Notes under the pieces: model-generated
Databases searched by the model: none
What the model saw: only the letters and a program-made list of their open reading frames with translations
Told to the model about the DNA's origin: nothing
Made by a program: the position numbers and the translations under genes
Shown here: positions 44,489 to 54,314 of the stretch, piece after piece
Numbering within the stretch: the stretch's first letter is position 1
Layout of the letters: each line of letters opens with the position of its first letter
Assembly (NCBI GenBank): GCA_021108275.1
Contig: JAIORD010000042.1
Coordinates: forward strand, 62,001 to 126,000
Direction of reading: 5' to 3'
Origin: Methanococcoides sp.
Lineage (GTDB): Archaea; Halobacteriota; Methanosarcinia; Methanosarcinales; Methanosarcinaceae
Length of the DNA: 64,000 bases

Positions 44489-45354
44489 AAATGGAGATAT
44501 CAGTAGACCCTGTCATTGATGAGCCTGCACTTGTGGTATCTGGGGAGTTCACATCTCTTGTCTTGGCTGATATCCATCTGGGGATCGAGTGGGACCTTTA
44601 TCAAAGTGGTTTTTCCATACCCAGTCAGATAGAGCAACGCCTTGAACGCATAATGGGACTCGTTGAGCAGACATCTCCTGATCACATAATCCTTCTTGGC
44701 GACATCAAGCACAATGTTCCTCAGGTCTCGTGGCAGGAGAGGGACGAGATCCCCTACTTCATTAGTACCCTTGCAGAGCAAGCAACAGTTGATGTCTTTC
44801 CCGGTAATCACGATGGGGGTCTCGAATTCTTACTTCCCAAAGGTTGTGACGTAAAGCTTCATTCTCCACGGGGTGCCATCATCGACGGTGTGGGTTATTT
44901 CCATGGACACACATGGCCAGCTCTCGAGATCCTCTCTGCAGAAAAGATCATTGTAGCTCACAATCACCCTACTGTACGGTTTACCGATGCAATGGGATAT
45001 TCAGTGGTCGAACAGGTTTGGCTAAAGACACGCTTCAAAAAGGAAGTATTCGTGGACCATTTCAAAAATTCGTCCTTTGATCAGGAAAACGGTAATTGGG
45101 CTGATCCTGAGGTTCTGATAGTGCCTGCATTCAACGAGCTTTGCGGCGGTGTAGCATTTAATGAGTCTGTACGTGATGATCTCTTAGGTCCTATCTTTTC
45201 CTCAGGAGCTGTCGAGCTTGACAATTCCGAAATATACTTACTTGATGGAACATTTCTTGGAATCCTGAAAAATATCAGGAAACTTGAGGAAACAAAGCCA
45301 CGAACCGGTAAAAGACGGTCAAGGAAAAAACGTTCTGGGGAGGTTGGTAAATGA
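44485..45354 (+). CDS. Mre11/SbcD-related metallophosphoesterase
   Basis: A 289-residue calcineurin-like phosphoesterase of the archaeal SbcD-related group. Metal motifs appear in order: LADIHLG (residues about 27-33), [22 protein letters not shown] and VAHNHP. The basic C-terminus ([15 protein letters not shown]) suggests nucleic-acid contact. This family is regularly encoded beside Lhr helicases in archaea, and bacterial Lhr operons pair a phosphoesterase with the helicase in the same way. Start overlaps the previous stop by 4 nt, and its stop overlaps the Lhr start by 4 nt. Confidence 0.9.
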   Translation: MKMEISVDPVIDEPALVVSGEFTSLVLADIHLGIEWDLYQSGFSIPSQIEQRLERIMGLVEQTSPDHIILLGDIKHNVPQVSWQERDEIPYFISTLAEQATVDVFPGNHDGGLEFLLPKGCDVKLHSPRGAIIDGVGYFHGHTWPALEILSAEKIIVAHNHPTVRFTDAMGYSVVEQVWLKTRFKKEVFVDHFKNSSFDQENGNWADPEVLIVPAFNELCGGVAFNESVRDDLLGPIFSSGAVELDNSEIYLLDGTFLGILKNIRKLEETKPRTGKRRSRKKRSGEVGK

Positions 45355-48185
45355 AATTCGATAACATGTTCGACAACTTTCACCCTGCAATTTTAAAAGC
45401 TCTCGAAAAACAGGGATTCAAAGCACCTACACAGCCTCAGGAAATGTCCTTCCCTCACATCCTTGCAGGGGAACACACATTTCTTATAGCCCCCACGGGT
45501 TCAGGAAAAACTGAATCAGCAGTGCTTCCTATGTTCGATCACATCCTTCGCAAGAGCGAGGGGGGTCGTGTAGGGATGTCCGGCCTTTACATTACACCGC
45601 TACGTGCACTCAACCGTGACATGTTGACACGTATACAGTGGTGGGGAAAAGAACTGGGTATTGATGTGCAGGTACGTCATGGGGACACTACTCCATATCA
45701 GAGACAAAAACAATCCAAAAATCCGCCTGACCTTTTAATAACCACACCTGAAACCCTCCAGGCAATGTTCACAGGTTCGCGTTTGAGGAAGAATCTCGAA
45801 TGTGTCAGTTATGTCGTTGTCGATGAGATACATGAGCTTGCCTCCTCCAAGCGGGGTGCTCAGCTATCGGTGGGACTTGAGCGCCTTGTCGAAATATCCG
45901 GTGAGTTTCAGAGGGTCGGCCTGTCGGCCACAGTGGGCAATCCCGACGTTGTTGCCCATTTTCTTGCAGGTGCAAAAAGGGATGTATCCATCGTACAGGT
46001 TTCCATGCTCAGTCTTCTTGAGTTCAACATCATATATCCGCAAGTTACAGATGAGGACATCGAGATCGGAAAGAAGATAGGATGTGAACCGGAATTCGCA
46101 TCCCACCTTCGTTGCATCAGGGAGATCGTTGAAACTCATATATCGACCCTCATCTTCGTGAACACACGCCAAAGCGCCGAAGCTCTCGCATCAGGATTCA
46201 AATTGCTCGGAGCATCTGTTGGTGTGCATCATGGCTCTCTTTCAGTGGATGCCCGAATTGAGGCCGAGGAATCCTTCAAAGCAGGTGATCTTCAGGGACT
46301 CATATGCACTTCATCAATGGAGCTGGGTATTGATATCGGTAAAGTTGACCACGTTGTCCAGTATGGCTCTCCCAGGCAGGTATCCCGATTGTTACAACGT
46401 GTGGGGCGTGCAGGTCACAGGATACACGAAATATCCCGGGGTACTATCCTCACAATGGGAGCCGATGACATTGCGGAAAGCATGGCCATAGCAAAAGCAG
46501 CTCTACTGGGAGAGGTTGAGGACATAATACCTCATACGGGCTCCCTTGACGTTGTCGCAAACCAGATATCAGGAATGGTAATCGATTTTGGGGATGTGGA
46601 GATCGAAAAGATACATTCCATTCTGGCACGGGCATATCCTTATCGTGACCTTTCTCTTGAACAGTTAAAAGGTGTCATAGAACAGATCACTGAGTATCGT
46701 ATGGTATGGCGGGAGGAAGGTTCTAACACTATCAGCAGGAGAAAGAAAAGCTGGCAGTATTATTATGCCAACCTTTCCATGATACCGGACGAAAGGAAGT
46801 TCGAGATATTCGACATTGTCTCTGGCAGGTCTGTCGGTGTGTTGGATGAGGCTTTTGTGGTGAACTTCGCATCTCCCGGTGCGGTCTTCATCACGAAAGG
46901 CGAAATGTGGCGTGTTATCGAGATGAACACCGACAGGGACAGGATAAAGGTCGAACCGATAAAGGCAATGGGCGAGATCCCAAGCTGGGTCGGTGAGGAG
47001 ATACCTGTTCCGTTCGATGTTGCACAGGAAGTAGGTCGTATACGTTTCAGGATCTCGTTCCTTATTCATGATGGAAAAGAGGATGATGAGATCGTTGAAG
47101 ATCTTATGAAAGACTATCCGGTGGATGTTCCCAGCGCTCTTACGATCATCGAGCTGGTGCGTGAGCATATCTCTAAAGGTTGTCCACTTCCTGATAATGA
47201 TACAATTGTGATCGAAGATGAAGGCGAGGCCGTAATAATCAATTCCTGTTTCGGACACAATGTCAACGAGACCCTTGGAAAGGTGATAACTTCTCTTCTG
47301 GCTGCCCGGTTTGGGGGCAGTGTCGGTCAGGAGGTCGACCCATACAGGATAAGATTGCAGCTTCCAAGACGTATGAAAGCTTTGCATATTCAGGAGATGA
47401 TCTATGACATACAGCCTGAACATATCGAACCTATAATCGAGATGACCCTTAAGAACACCTCGGTCATGAAATGGAAGATGGTCCATGTGGCACGAAAGTT
47501 CGGTGCTTTGAACCGTGAGATCGATTATGATCGTATAAGTATGAAGAAGCTCCTCGAGATTTACAAGGGCACGCCCATGTATGATGAGGTCATACGTGAG
47601 ATCTTCCACAACATGCTCGATGTGGATAAAGCCTCTGAGGTATTGGGGCTGATAGCTTCCGAGGAAATTATCATCCTTTCAAGTCCTGTACCAACTCCTA
47701 TAGGAGGTGCGGGATTTGCAATGAAACGTGATCTTGTGGCACCGGAAAAGGCGGACAGGTCCATCGTCCTTGCATTAAAGGACAGGATAATGCATGATCG
47801 TATCATCCTTTTCTGTGTCAATTGCAAGAAATGGATATCCCGAAGGAAAGTGATGAACGTACCTGATGAGATAATATGTCCGGTGTGTGATTCCAAAATG
47901 ATAGCCGCTCTCAAACCGTGGGAAGAGGATGAGATAAAGCTTGTTCGGAAACAGGATAAGGTGACCGCAAAAGAGGACGTGAAACGTATCCAGAAGGTCT
48001 ATCGTAATTCCCATATTGTAATGGCCAGTGGAAAACTTGCTGTTATTGCTCTTGCAAGCAGGGGTGTTGGTCCCGAGACAGCTTCAAGGGTCATCGAGAA
48101 GATGCGTGTGGACGAGGAAACCTTTTACAGGGACATCATGGCAGCTGAAAGGAATTATGCCAAGAACAAGCAGTTCTGGAAATGA
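45351..48185 (+). CDS. Lhr-family ATP-dependent DNA/RNA helicase
   Basis: A 944-residue superfamily 2 helicase. Helicase domain 1 has the Walker A motif [20 protein letters not shown] (Walker B) and SAT. Domain 2 has [14 protein letters not shown] and the arginine-finger motif [12 protein letters not shown] winged helix and the Lhr-core domain follow, and the C-terminal 110 residues hold a CxxC...CxxC zinc site (CVNCKKW...ICPVCDSKM). Lhr proteins unwind RNA:DNA hybrids and branched DNA in repair. Coupled by ATGA overlaps to the phosphoesterase before and adenine deaminase frame after, so a shared transcript is very likely. Confidence 0.95.
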   Translation: MKFDNMFDNFHPAILKALEKQGFKAPTQPQEMSFPHILAGEHTFLIAPTGSGKTESAVLPMFDHILRKSEGGRVGMSGLYITPLRALNRDMLTRIQWWGKELGIDVQVRHGDTTPYQRQKQSKNPPDLLITTPETLQAMFTGSRLRKNLECVSYVVVDEIHELASSKRGAQLSVGLERLVEISGEFQRVGLSATVGNPDVVAHFLAGAKRDVSIVQVSMLSLLEFNIIYPQVTDEDIEIGKKIGCEPEFASHLRCIREIVETHISTLIFVNTRQSAEALASGFKLLGASVGVHHGSLSVDARIEAEESFKAGDLQGLICTSSMELGIDIGKVDHVVQYGSPRQVSRLLQRVGRAGHRIHEISRGTILTMGADDIAESMAIAKAALLGEVEDIIPHTGSLDVVANQISGMVIDFGDVEIEKIHSILARAYPYRDLSLEQLKGVIEQITEYRMVWREEGSNTISRRKKSWQYYYANLSMIPDERKFEIFDIVSGRSVGVLDEAFVVNFASPGAVFITKGEMWRVIEMNTDRDRIKVEPIKAMGEIPSWVGEEIPVPFDVAQEVGRIRFRISFLIHDGKEDDEIVEDLMKDYPVDVPSALTIIELVREHISKGCPLPDNDTIVIEDEGEAVIINSCFGHNVNETLGKVITSLLAARFGGSVGQEVDPYRIRLQLPRRMKALHIQEMIYDIQPEHIEPIIEMTLKNTSVMKWKMVHVARKFGALNREIDYDRISMKKLLEIYKGTPMYDEVIREIFHNMLDVDKASEVLGLIASEEIIILSSPVPTPIGGAGFAMKRDLVAPEKADRSIVLALKDRIMHDRIILFCVNCKKWISRRKVMNVPDEIICPVCDSKMIAALKPWEEDEIKLVRKQDKVTAKEDVKRIQKVYRNSHIVMASGKLAVIALASRGVGPETASRVIEKMRVDEETFYRDIMAAERNYAKNKQFWK

Positions 48186-48238
48186 AACGCTTGTTCTGTT
48201 TTTATTTTCGCCGCAATATCCTTATACTTTGCAAATCC

Positions 48239-49993
48239 ATGGATTTTGTTATGGATATAAGGGACAGGGTCTTTGCAGCTACCGGTAAGGTCAAGGCAGA
48301 TACTATCTTTTTCGGCGGTCTTCTGATCAATGTCAACACAAAAGAGATGCTGTATAGGGATATTGCGGTAAAGGATGGCTACATTGTTGGCATCGGGGAT
48401 GTTTCTTCCCTCAAAGGTGATGATACCGAGATGATCGATGTGACCGGCCGATATCTCTGTCCCGGATTAATGGATGGCCATGTTCACTTTGAATCCAGTA
48501 TGGTGACCTTAAGCCAGTTTGCAGTATCGGCACTGGCACATGGCACTACTTCGGTTGTTATAGATCCTCATGAGGTAGCTAATGTTCTTGGCAGGGGTGG
48601 TATCGAACTTGTTCTCGAGGAAGCGTCTACCCTTCCACTAAATACTTTTGTTGCTATCTCTTCCTGCGTTCCTGCAACTTCCTTTGAGACTGCTGGAGCT
48701 TCTCTAAATGTTGATGATATTTCATCCCTGATAACTAATGAGAACGTTGTCGGACTTGGTGAGATGATGGACTATCCCGGAGTTGTCTTTTGTGATGAAG
48801 CAAAGCTTTCAATGATACGGGCAGCGCTCAAGGAAAGGTTGGTCGTTGACGGGCACTGCCCTGCACTTTCCAGGGAGCAGCTGTTCGGTTACATGTGTGC
48901 CGGAATATCCACTGACCACGAATCCATTGAGTATGAAGAAGCTCTTGAGAAGTTGCGTCTTGGAATGAAACTTATGATACGTGAAGGTTCGGCTGCAAAA
49001 GCCCTTGATGAATTCCTTCCCCGCTTGATCGAGGATGGTGTTTCCCTTGAAAACGTTTTCTTTGTGACGGATGACAAGCACCCATCTGACCTGCTGAAAG
49101 GCTATATGGACGTGATCGTCAGAAGGGCGATGGAACTGGGACTTTCACCTCTAGATGCTATTTCCATGTGTACCATCAATGCTGCGAAACATTATCGTGT
49201 GGACCATATTGTCGGTTCGCTTTCCATGGGGAGAAAGGCTGACATTATCGTATTGGATGACCTTGAGAAATTCCTTATAGACTCGGTCTATGCATCTGGA
49301 AGGCCGGTGGAAAGTTTTGTTCCTTCTTACGAATATCCGGATACGGTTTTCAATACTGTGGAATTCGATACAGTTACTGCCACAGACCTTCAAATAAGGT
49401 CCAATGTGGACAAGGATCACAGGGTGTGGGTCATCAAAGTAGTTCCTGACCTTATAGTGACTGAGAAAGAGACCTTTGTGCTGCATTCGGATAAGGATGG
49501 AATATTGATGCCTGATGTTGAGAATGATGTACTTTCGGTCGTTGTAATTGAAAGGCATGGAAGGAACGGGAACATTGGTGCAGGTTTCATTAAAGGGATG
49601 GGTATCAAGAACGGTGCTATCGGGCAAAGTATAGGTCACGACAGTCATAACGTGGTAGTTACAGGTGTCGATCATTCTGACATGGCATTGTGTGCCAATA
49701 CGATACGCAGTATGAATGGTGGAATATGTGTGGTCAATAATGGTAAGGTCGTGGGAAAGCTCGAACTTCCATTTGCAGGTCTGTTGAGCACATTACCTGC
49801 AGATGAGGTTGAAAAGAAGCTTCATGATCTTCATAAAGCAGTAAAAGAGACTGGGTGTACTCTTCCTGCTCCATTTATCACACATTCTTTCATAGCCCTC
49901 CCGGTAATACCTTCTTTAAGGCTTACCGACATGGGGCTTTTTGATGTGGATGAGTTCAGTCTTATATCTCCAATAGATGAAATGATAGATTGA
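48239..49993 (+). CDS. ade: Adenine deaminase
   Basis: Amidohydrolase-superfamily enzyme converting adenine to hypoxanthine. The metal motif GLMDGHVHFESSMV, the conserved DPHEVANVLG, the histidine motifs DGHCPALS and STDHESIEYEE, and the catalytic-aspartate region VTDDKHPSD appear in the order of the family. The frame begins at 48182, overlapping the Lhr stop (ATGA), but those first 19 residues (FCFYFRRN...) are unlike the family; ATG at 48239 or 48251 gives the usual length (584 or 580 residues). A TATA-like CTTATACTTTG just upstream suggests an extra internal promoter. Purine salvage. Confidence 0.93.
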   Translation: MDFVMDIRDRVFAATGKVKADTIFFGGLLINVNTKEMLYRDIAVKDGYIVGIGDVSSLKGDDTEMIDVTGRYLCPGLMDGHVHFESSMVTLSQFAVSALAHGTTSVVIDPHEVANVLGRGGIELVLEEASTLPLNTFVAISSCVPATSFETAGASLNVDDISSLITNENVVGLGEMMDYPGVVFCDEAKLSMIRAALKERLVVDGHCPALSREQLFGYMCAGISTDHESIEYEEALEKLRLGMKLMIREGSAAKALDEFLPRLIEDGVSLENVFFVTDDKHPSDLLKGYMDVIVRRAMELGLSPLDAISMCTINAAKHYRVDHIVGSLSMGRKADIIVLDDLEKFLIDSVYASGRPVESFVPSYEYPDTVFNTVEFDTVTATDLQIRSNVDKDHRVWVIKVVPDLIVTEKETFVLHSDKDGILMPDVENDVLSVVVIERHGRNGNIGAGFIKGMGIKNGAIGQSIGHDSHNVVVTGVDHSDMALCANTIRSMNGGICVVNNGKVVGKLELPFAGLLSTLPADEVEKKLHDLHKAVKETGCTLPAPFITHSFIALPVIPSLRLTDMGLFDVDEFSLISPIDEMID

Positions 49994-50143
49994 ACCGTTC
50001 CTTATGGTGAAAATCTGGTAAATATGGAAAGTGCAGCGTGGTCTGACAAAATAGACCTTTAGCATAACATAAAAGAGAAAAACAGTGGCATGCAATTCTT
50101 TACATGACAAAGATGATGAAAGCATGCCCTTTATTTAAGTGCT
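49994..50143. other. Convergent intergenic region
   Basis: Contains an inverted pair GGCATGC (50087-50093) and GCATGCC (50122-50128) with a 28-nt spacer between converging genes; possibly a bidirectional terminator, weakly supported. Confidence 0.3.
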
Positions 50144-51376
50144 TTATCCGAACTTTTCAATGTAGTCTTTGTATGCTCTGATATATTCTGCATGTGGCCA
50201 GATAAGCGGAATGGTCACATATGCCATTCCATCCTTCCACTTTGGATGTTTGCGAACGTTCTCTATCATGGTCAGTTTACTATCTCTTAGTATCTTTGCA
50301 TTGGTATAATCCTCTAACCACATCTCGAATCGTTCTATGGTTGAAATGTGTTCAGGCAGAAGATAGTTGTGTGCCATATCGACCACCCAGCCAAGATACA
50401 TTTCTGCCATGTCCTGATCATCAATGGCAGTGTAATGGCTTGCCAGTTGGCAGGTAAAATGACACCATGGTCCATATCCGCCATTGTTCCTACCCCACAT
50501 CTCAGGGTAGCGGTTCAATCCGCCGATTTCTTTATCCCAGAGATTTTCATGGATCCTCCTGACAGTATAACGGTTCTTAATATCCTGTTGTTCAATGATA
50601 CCAAAGTAGGCAGGAGCATATTCGACAACATCTACATCAATGACACTGGATGCAAAAGCATCGTAACCAATGGGGTTGCTGTTCTTTTCTTTTACACGTA
50701 TACACTTGATGAACGATCGCCTTCTGGGACTGTACATTCGGGTAAGGATCGCCTCTTTTATTTTTTCAGCTTCCATTTCCCATGTGGTAACATCCTTTCC
50801 TAAAGCTGCTCCCATTTTCACTGCAGCTTGTATTCCGGCACAACAGGCACAATTCGCATATATCTCGAATCCGTGTTCATATGCCGGATATTCGTGAATG
50901 CTATTTATTGTATGTACAAGATCTACCTCTTCATTCTTGTTCATGAGAATGAAGTCGACTGCCTTTGAAATAGTTTCCCAGTGTTTTTCAACAAATTTTT
51001 TGTCTGCCAGTTTTTCAAAGAACATCCCACCAGTAGCTTCAAAATATTTTCCTGTGGAATAAAGGACCAAACCATTTCCATCTATCTGAAGGTCTTTGTA
51101 GCTGGCATCATTCCCATCGACATCATATCTCTGAGAAAATTCTCCAAGAGGCTTTTGGGAATTAAGTACAAATTCAAGTCCTTTCTTTGCTTCATCCATC
51201 ATGTCTGCTGCAATGCATCCCAGAATATCGATTGAGTGATCCCTAGGGTAAATGAAAGGGTAACGTGTTCCTGGTGGACTTGCATAGAACCCTCCTTTCT
51301 CATGCTGGTTGTTTTTCAGTATCTTCACGCTGTTCTCGTAAAGTCTTTCTGCTTCGATAAGATTCAATGGTCTCAC
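50144..51376 (-). CDS. Six-hairpin glycoside hydrolase-like protein beside the glucosylglycerate genes
   Basis: A 410-residue (alpha/alpha)6-barrel protein resembling GH15/GH63-type hydrolases. Landmarks: PFIYPRDHSIDILGCIAADMMDEAKKGLEFVL near the N-terminus, LQIDGNGLVLYSTGKYFEATG in the centre, and GGLNRYPEMWGRNNGGYGPWCHFTCQLASHYT near the C-terminus. No signal peptide, so cytosolic. Because it lies with gpgP and opposite gpgS, hydrolysis of glucosylglycerate, as done by GH63 enzymes in mycobacteria, is a reasonable guess. The start is GTG at 51376 overlapping the upstream stop, or TTG at 51367, which is better spaced from AAGGAG. Confidence 0.7.
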   Translation of the reverse strand: MRPLNLIEAERLYENSVKILKNNQHEKGGFYASPPGTRYPFIYPRDHSIDILGCIAADMMDEAKKGLEFVLNSQKPLGEFSQRYDVDGNDASYKDLQIDGNGLVLYSTGKYFEATGGMFFEKLADKKFVEKHWETISKAVDFILMNKNEEVDLVHTINSIHEYPAYEHGFEIYANCACCAGIQAAVKMGAALGKDVTTWEMEAEKIKEAILTRMYSPRRRSFIKCIRVKEKNSNPIGYDAFASSVIDVDVVEYAPAYFGIIEQQDIKNRYTVRRIHENLWDKEIGGLNRYPEMWGRNNGGYGPWCHFTCQLASHYTAIDDQDMAEMYLGWVVDMAHNYLLPEHISTIERFEMWLEDYTNAKILRDSKLTMIENVRKHPKWKDGMAYVTIPLIWPHAEYIRAYKDYIEKFG

Positions 51377-51903
51377 TCCTTGTCAGGATATTGGATCTTG
51401 CTAACGTAATACGATCTTTCGAGGTATTTGTCTACTTCTTCTTTATTCATCCCAGCTCTTTCAAGGGCTTTTTCGTTATACACATTATTATGTGTTCGAG
51501 GGCATTTTGCGCCTACATTGAGAAGTTCGACACCAGCGAGCTCAGCACGCTTTCTTGTATAACTGTGATAAAGGATTCCGGTAACGGTTGTTAGTGCCGG
51601 ATATTTCCATCCATCTTCAGCTTCCTTCATTTTCCTGTTGGAAAGATTTACAAGTTCGGTGAACTGTGATGGACGCTCACCGTACATCTGGATGAAATCT
51701 AAAAGTATGTTGGAGAACGGACAGAGTGGTATGTAATTGACATCATTTTCACGTGCACCTTCAAATCCAGGCCCTTCGATCTCTGCAAGTTTAATACCTA
51801 TCCTTTGGAGCCAGTCAGTTGTCTCTTCCAGCCCGTCCTTGTCAACCATCTCGATTATGCCCAATAAAAAGGCCTTCGAGATCATATTTTCAACGCGTAT
51901 CAA
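51373..51903 (-). CDS. Conserved-looking protein of unknown function in the glucosylglycerate operon
   Basis: A 176-residue soluble protein. I do not recognise the family. It is mostly helical in appearance, with two Cys-Pro sites (YIPLCPFSNILLDF and LNVGAKCPRTHNN) that could bind a ligand or metal. TTG at 51903 is a good start: GGGGGT lies 6 nt before it. It is 29 nt downstream of gpgP and its stop overlaps the hydrolase start, so it belongs to the gpgP operon and may sense or modulate solute metabolism. Confidence 0.65.
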   Translation of the reverse strand: MIRVENMISKAFLLGIIEMVDKDGLEETTDWLQRIGIKLAEIEGPGFEGARENDVNYIPLCPFSNILLDFIQMYGERPSQFTELVNLSNRKMKEAEDGWKYPALTTVTGILYHSYTRKRAELAGVELLNVGAKCPRTHNNVYNEKALERAGMNKEEVDKYLERSYYVSKIQYPDKE

Positions 51904-51932
51904 TTAATTACCCCCTTTATTCTCAAGTATGC

Positions 51933-52751
51933 TCAAATGTTATCGTTTTTTCCGATAAGGTCCATTATCGCATTGTTCCAACCGACAGGCCCGATTCCTT
52001 CAGCATGCCTTATCTCTGTCAGTATTATCGATGGATCATATTTACCATCCGGCTTTTGCACAAGGAATGGAATATCCACGGCTTTTAGCATGGGAAGATC
52101 GTTCAGGCTGTCTCCGAGTGCTATTGTGGTGACTTCTTTGAATTGTTGCCTGTAGATCTCGGTCAATGCTCTGACGGCTTTTCCTTTGTTATTGTCTCCC
52201 ATAATATGCCAGTAGCGTCCCCCTTTTGTATAATTCAGTCCGGCAGCGTGTATCAGTTCGATGACCGTTGCAGTTGCATTCTCATCTTCTTCAAGCCTAA
52301 ACGCTTCATCATATTCTCGCATTTTGGCAAGCTTTGCCGATTGGATGTCAAGGCCTGTGTCCTTGCTCACACCCTCAGCATCAAGGTCACCAAATCCTGT
52401 TATCTTTAAACCGGTCTTCTTGCGGATATCTTCAAGAACTTCCCTGATCCTGGTATATGGTGTTCCAAATTCTATAACTTTATAATTACCAATTTCATGT
52501 GCTTCTTTCAGCTCAATGCTGAAATAATCCTTTGGTATGAAAATTGCTCCTCCGTTCTCTGATATGAACGGATGGTGGCATTCAAGTTCATCAACATATA
52601 CTTCAAGTTCTGCACGTGTTTTGCTTGTACAGAATATCAATGGTATCTCTTTCTCTTTTAAGATATCAAGTGCTGGCTTTGCAGCATCGTATGAGTACGT
52701 GTCATGGTCTATCAGCGTGCCATCAAGATCTGTAAAGATGATGTGTTTCAA
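51933..52751 (-). CDS. gpgP: Glucosyl-3-phosphoglycerate phosphatase (mannosyl-3-phosphoglycerate phosphatase family)
   Basis: A 272-residue HAD phosphatase with Cof-type cap. Motif I is FTDLDGTLID (nucleophile Asp), motif II is FCTSKTRAE, and motif IV is ALGDSLNDLPML. The family removes phosphate from mannosyl- or glucosyl-3-phosphoglycerate to give the compatible solute. The divergent neighbour is a GpgS, so the glucosyl substrate is most likely, as shown for this pair in Methanococcoides burtonii. Start TTG at 52751 with GGGGGGC upstream. First gene of a three-gene minus-strand operon. Confidence 0.88.
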   Translation of the reverse strand: MKHIIFTDLDGTLIDHDTYSYDAAKPALDILKEKEIPLIFCTSKTRAELEVYVDELECHHPFISENGGAIFIPKDYFSIELKEAHEIGNYKVIEFGTPYTRIREVLEDIRKKTGLKITGFGDLDAEGVSKDTGLDIQSAKLAKMREYDEAFRLEEDENATATVIELIHAAGLNYTKGGRYWHIMGDNNKGKAVRALTEIYRQQFKEVTTIALGDSLNDLPMLKAVDIPFLVQKPDGKYDPSIILTEIRHAEGIGPVGWNNAIMDLIGKNDNI

Positions 52752-52923
52752 AATACGCCCCCCGGCAAATATTCTGTGTGCAGTGCCTATTGCTGCTGCT
52801 TATGCTGAATTATCTAATTTGTGATTTCCTTTATTATAAAAGCTTATATTGTATGTCCTATATATAGATACTCTAGTCATTAACATTATATTCCTTAATA
52901 TCGTCAATCTGGGGGTTGGCATC

Positions 52924-52931
52924 CTTATAAA
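52924..52931 (+). promoter_or_regulatory. TATA box of gpgS
   Basis: CTTATAAA lies about 60 nt before the gpgS ATG in the 237-nt divergent region shared with gpgP. Solute genes are usually salt- or nitrogen-regulated, but no operator is recognisable here. Confidence 0.45.
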
Positions 52932-52988
52932 GGGTTACATGGGAGTTAACTCTTGAATTATGGGTGCTTTCGCTATTCGGGGAGTTAA

Positions 52989-54203
52989 ATGGATTTTTAT
53001 CAAGAATACATTACAACGATTCATGATTTTTGTATCGACAAAGAAAAGCTTGTTAGGAGGATAGAGGAGCTAAAGGTCAGCAGACCTGCTTCACTTATCA
53101 TTCCTATTCTTTATGGGGAAGTTGAGAAGCCTCCTCTTAAAAAGATAATCACGGACCTTAATGAATGCACTTACATAAGTCAGGTTGTTATCGCTCTGGC
53201 GGCTGAATCCACTGAACAGTACGTGCATGTGGTCGAATATTTTAAAGATCTTAAGTTGCCACATCTTATTGTATGGTGCGATGGTCCACGAATACAGCAT
53301 ATCATTTTCGATATGAAAAAGAAAGGTATCGATCTTACATCTTTTAAGGGAAAAGGAAAGGATGTCTGGATAGCTACTGGCATAGCAACTCTTGATTCGT
53401 ATGCTATTGCTTACCACGATGCGGACATTGTGACATATTCGGTGGATTTTCCGGCAAAGCTCCTTTATCCTATTGTCGAGACCGAACTTAATTTCTTCTT
53501 CAATAAAGGCTACTATGCAAGGATTGATATGGATGGCATGGCCATGCATGGGCGTGTTTTTAGACTCTTTGTCCGTCCTTTGCTCGATACTTTGCAATCC
53601 GATTCTAAAGCAGATATTTTGAGGTATTTCCTTGCTTTCAGGTATACTCTTGCAGGGGAGTTCGCTATGACCAGTGACCTTGCCATGAACATACGCATTC
53701 CTGCTGACTGGGGGCTTGAAGTTGGTCTTCTTGCAGAAGTTTACAGGAACGCTACAACAAAAAAGATATGTCAGATCGATCTGGGCTATTATGACCACAA
53801 ACATCAGGAACTGGGTGCAAATAGATCAGAAGGTCTTTGCAAGATGGTGGGTGATATTTTCACAACATTTATGCGCGTTGTGACAGAGTCTACGGATAAC
53901 CGCATGTCAGAGTCATACCTCCACGGGATCCATGTCAGATATAAACGATTAGGTCAGGACCTTATCCGAAGATACCATGCGGATGCTCTTTGCAATGGAC
54001 TTTATTATAACAGGCATGAGGAAGAGACATATGTGGATATGTTCGCACGTGTGATAAGAAGTGCTGGTGATGATTACAGACATGATCCTTCTGATATGCT
54101 GATGCCGGATTGGACACGGGCTCTTTCTGCTGTGCCTGATCTCAGGGAAAAATTATACGAGGCATGTATTGCTGATGTTAAGGAGTATTGCGAAGAGGGG
54201 TGA
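52989..54203 (+). CDS. gpgS: Glucosyl-3-phosphoglycerate synthase
   Basis: A 404-residue retaining glycosyltransferase (GT81) that transfers glucose from a nucleotide donor to 3-phosphoglycerate, the first step to the compatible solute glucosylglycerate. SLIIPILYGEVEKPPLKKIITDL opens the GT-A domain, GKGKDVWIATGIAT is the donor loop, and the metal motif sits in AYHDADIVTYS. MTSDLAMNIRIPADWGLEVGLLAEVYRN is a long stretch typical of GpgS. GGGGAG precedes the ATG. Divergent from gpgP, matching the characterised M. burtonii pathway. Confidence 0.93.
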   Translation: MDFYQEYITTIHDFCIDKEKLVRRIEELKVSRPASLIIPILYGEVEKPPLKKIITDLNECTYISQVVIALAAESTEQYVHVVEYFKDLKLPHLIVWCDGPRIQHIIFDMKKKGIDLTSFKGKGKDVWIATGIATLDSYAIAYHDADIVTYSVDFPAKLLYPIVETELNFFFNKGYYARIDMDGMAMHGRVFRLFVRPLLDTLQSDSKADILRYFLAFRYTLAGEFAMTSDLAMNIRIPADWGLEVGLLAEVYRNATTKKICQIDLGYYDHKHQELGANRSEGLCKMVGDIFTTFMRVVTESTDNRMSESYLHGIHVRYKRLGQDLIRRYHADALCNGLYYNRHEEETYVDMFARVIRSAGDDYRHDPSDMLMPDWTRALSAVPDLREKLYEACIADVKEYCEEG

Positions 54204-54314
54204 TATCCTTCTCCTTAATATATTGGCTTTTCGAATGGATTATATTAAGTCATCCTTAAATATCATCTCATCAGGAACACATTATTATTTTTAATATCAG
54301 GAGACTTTGCTAAT

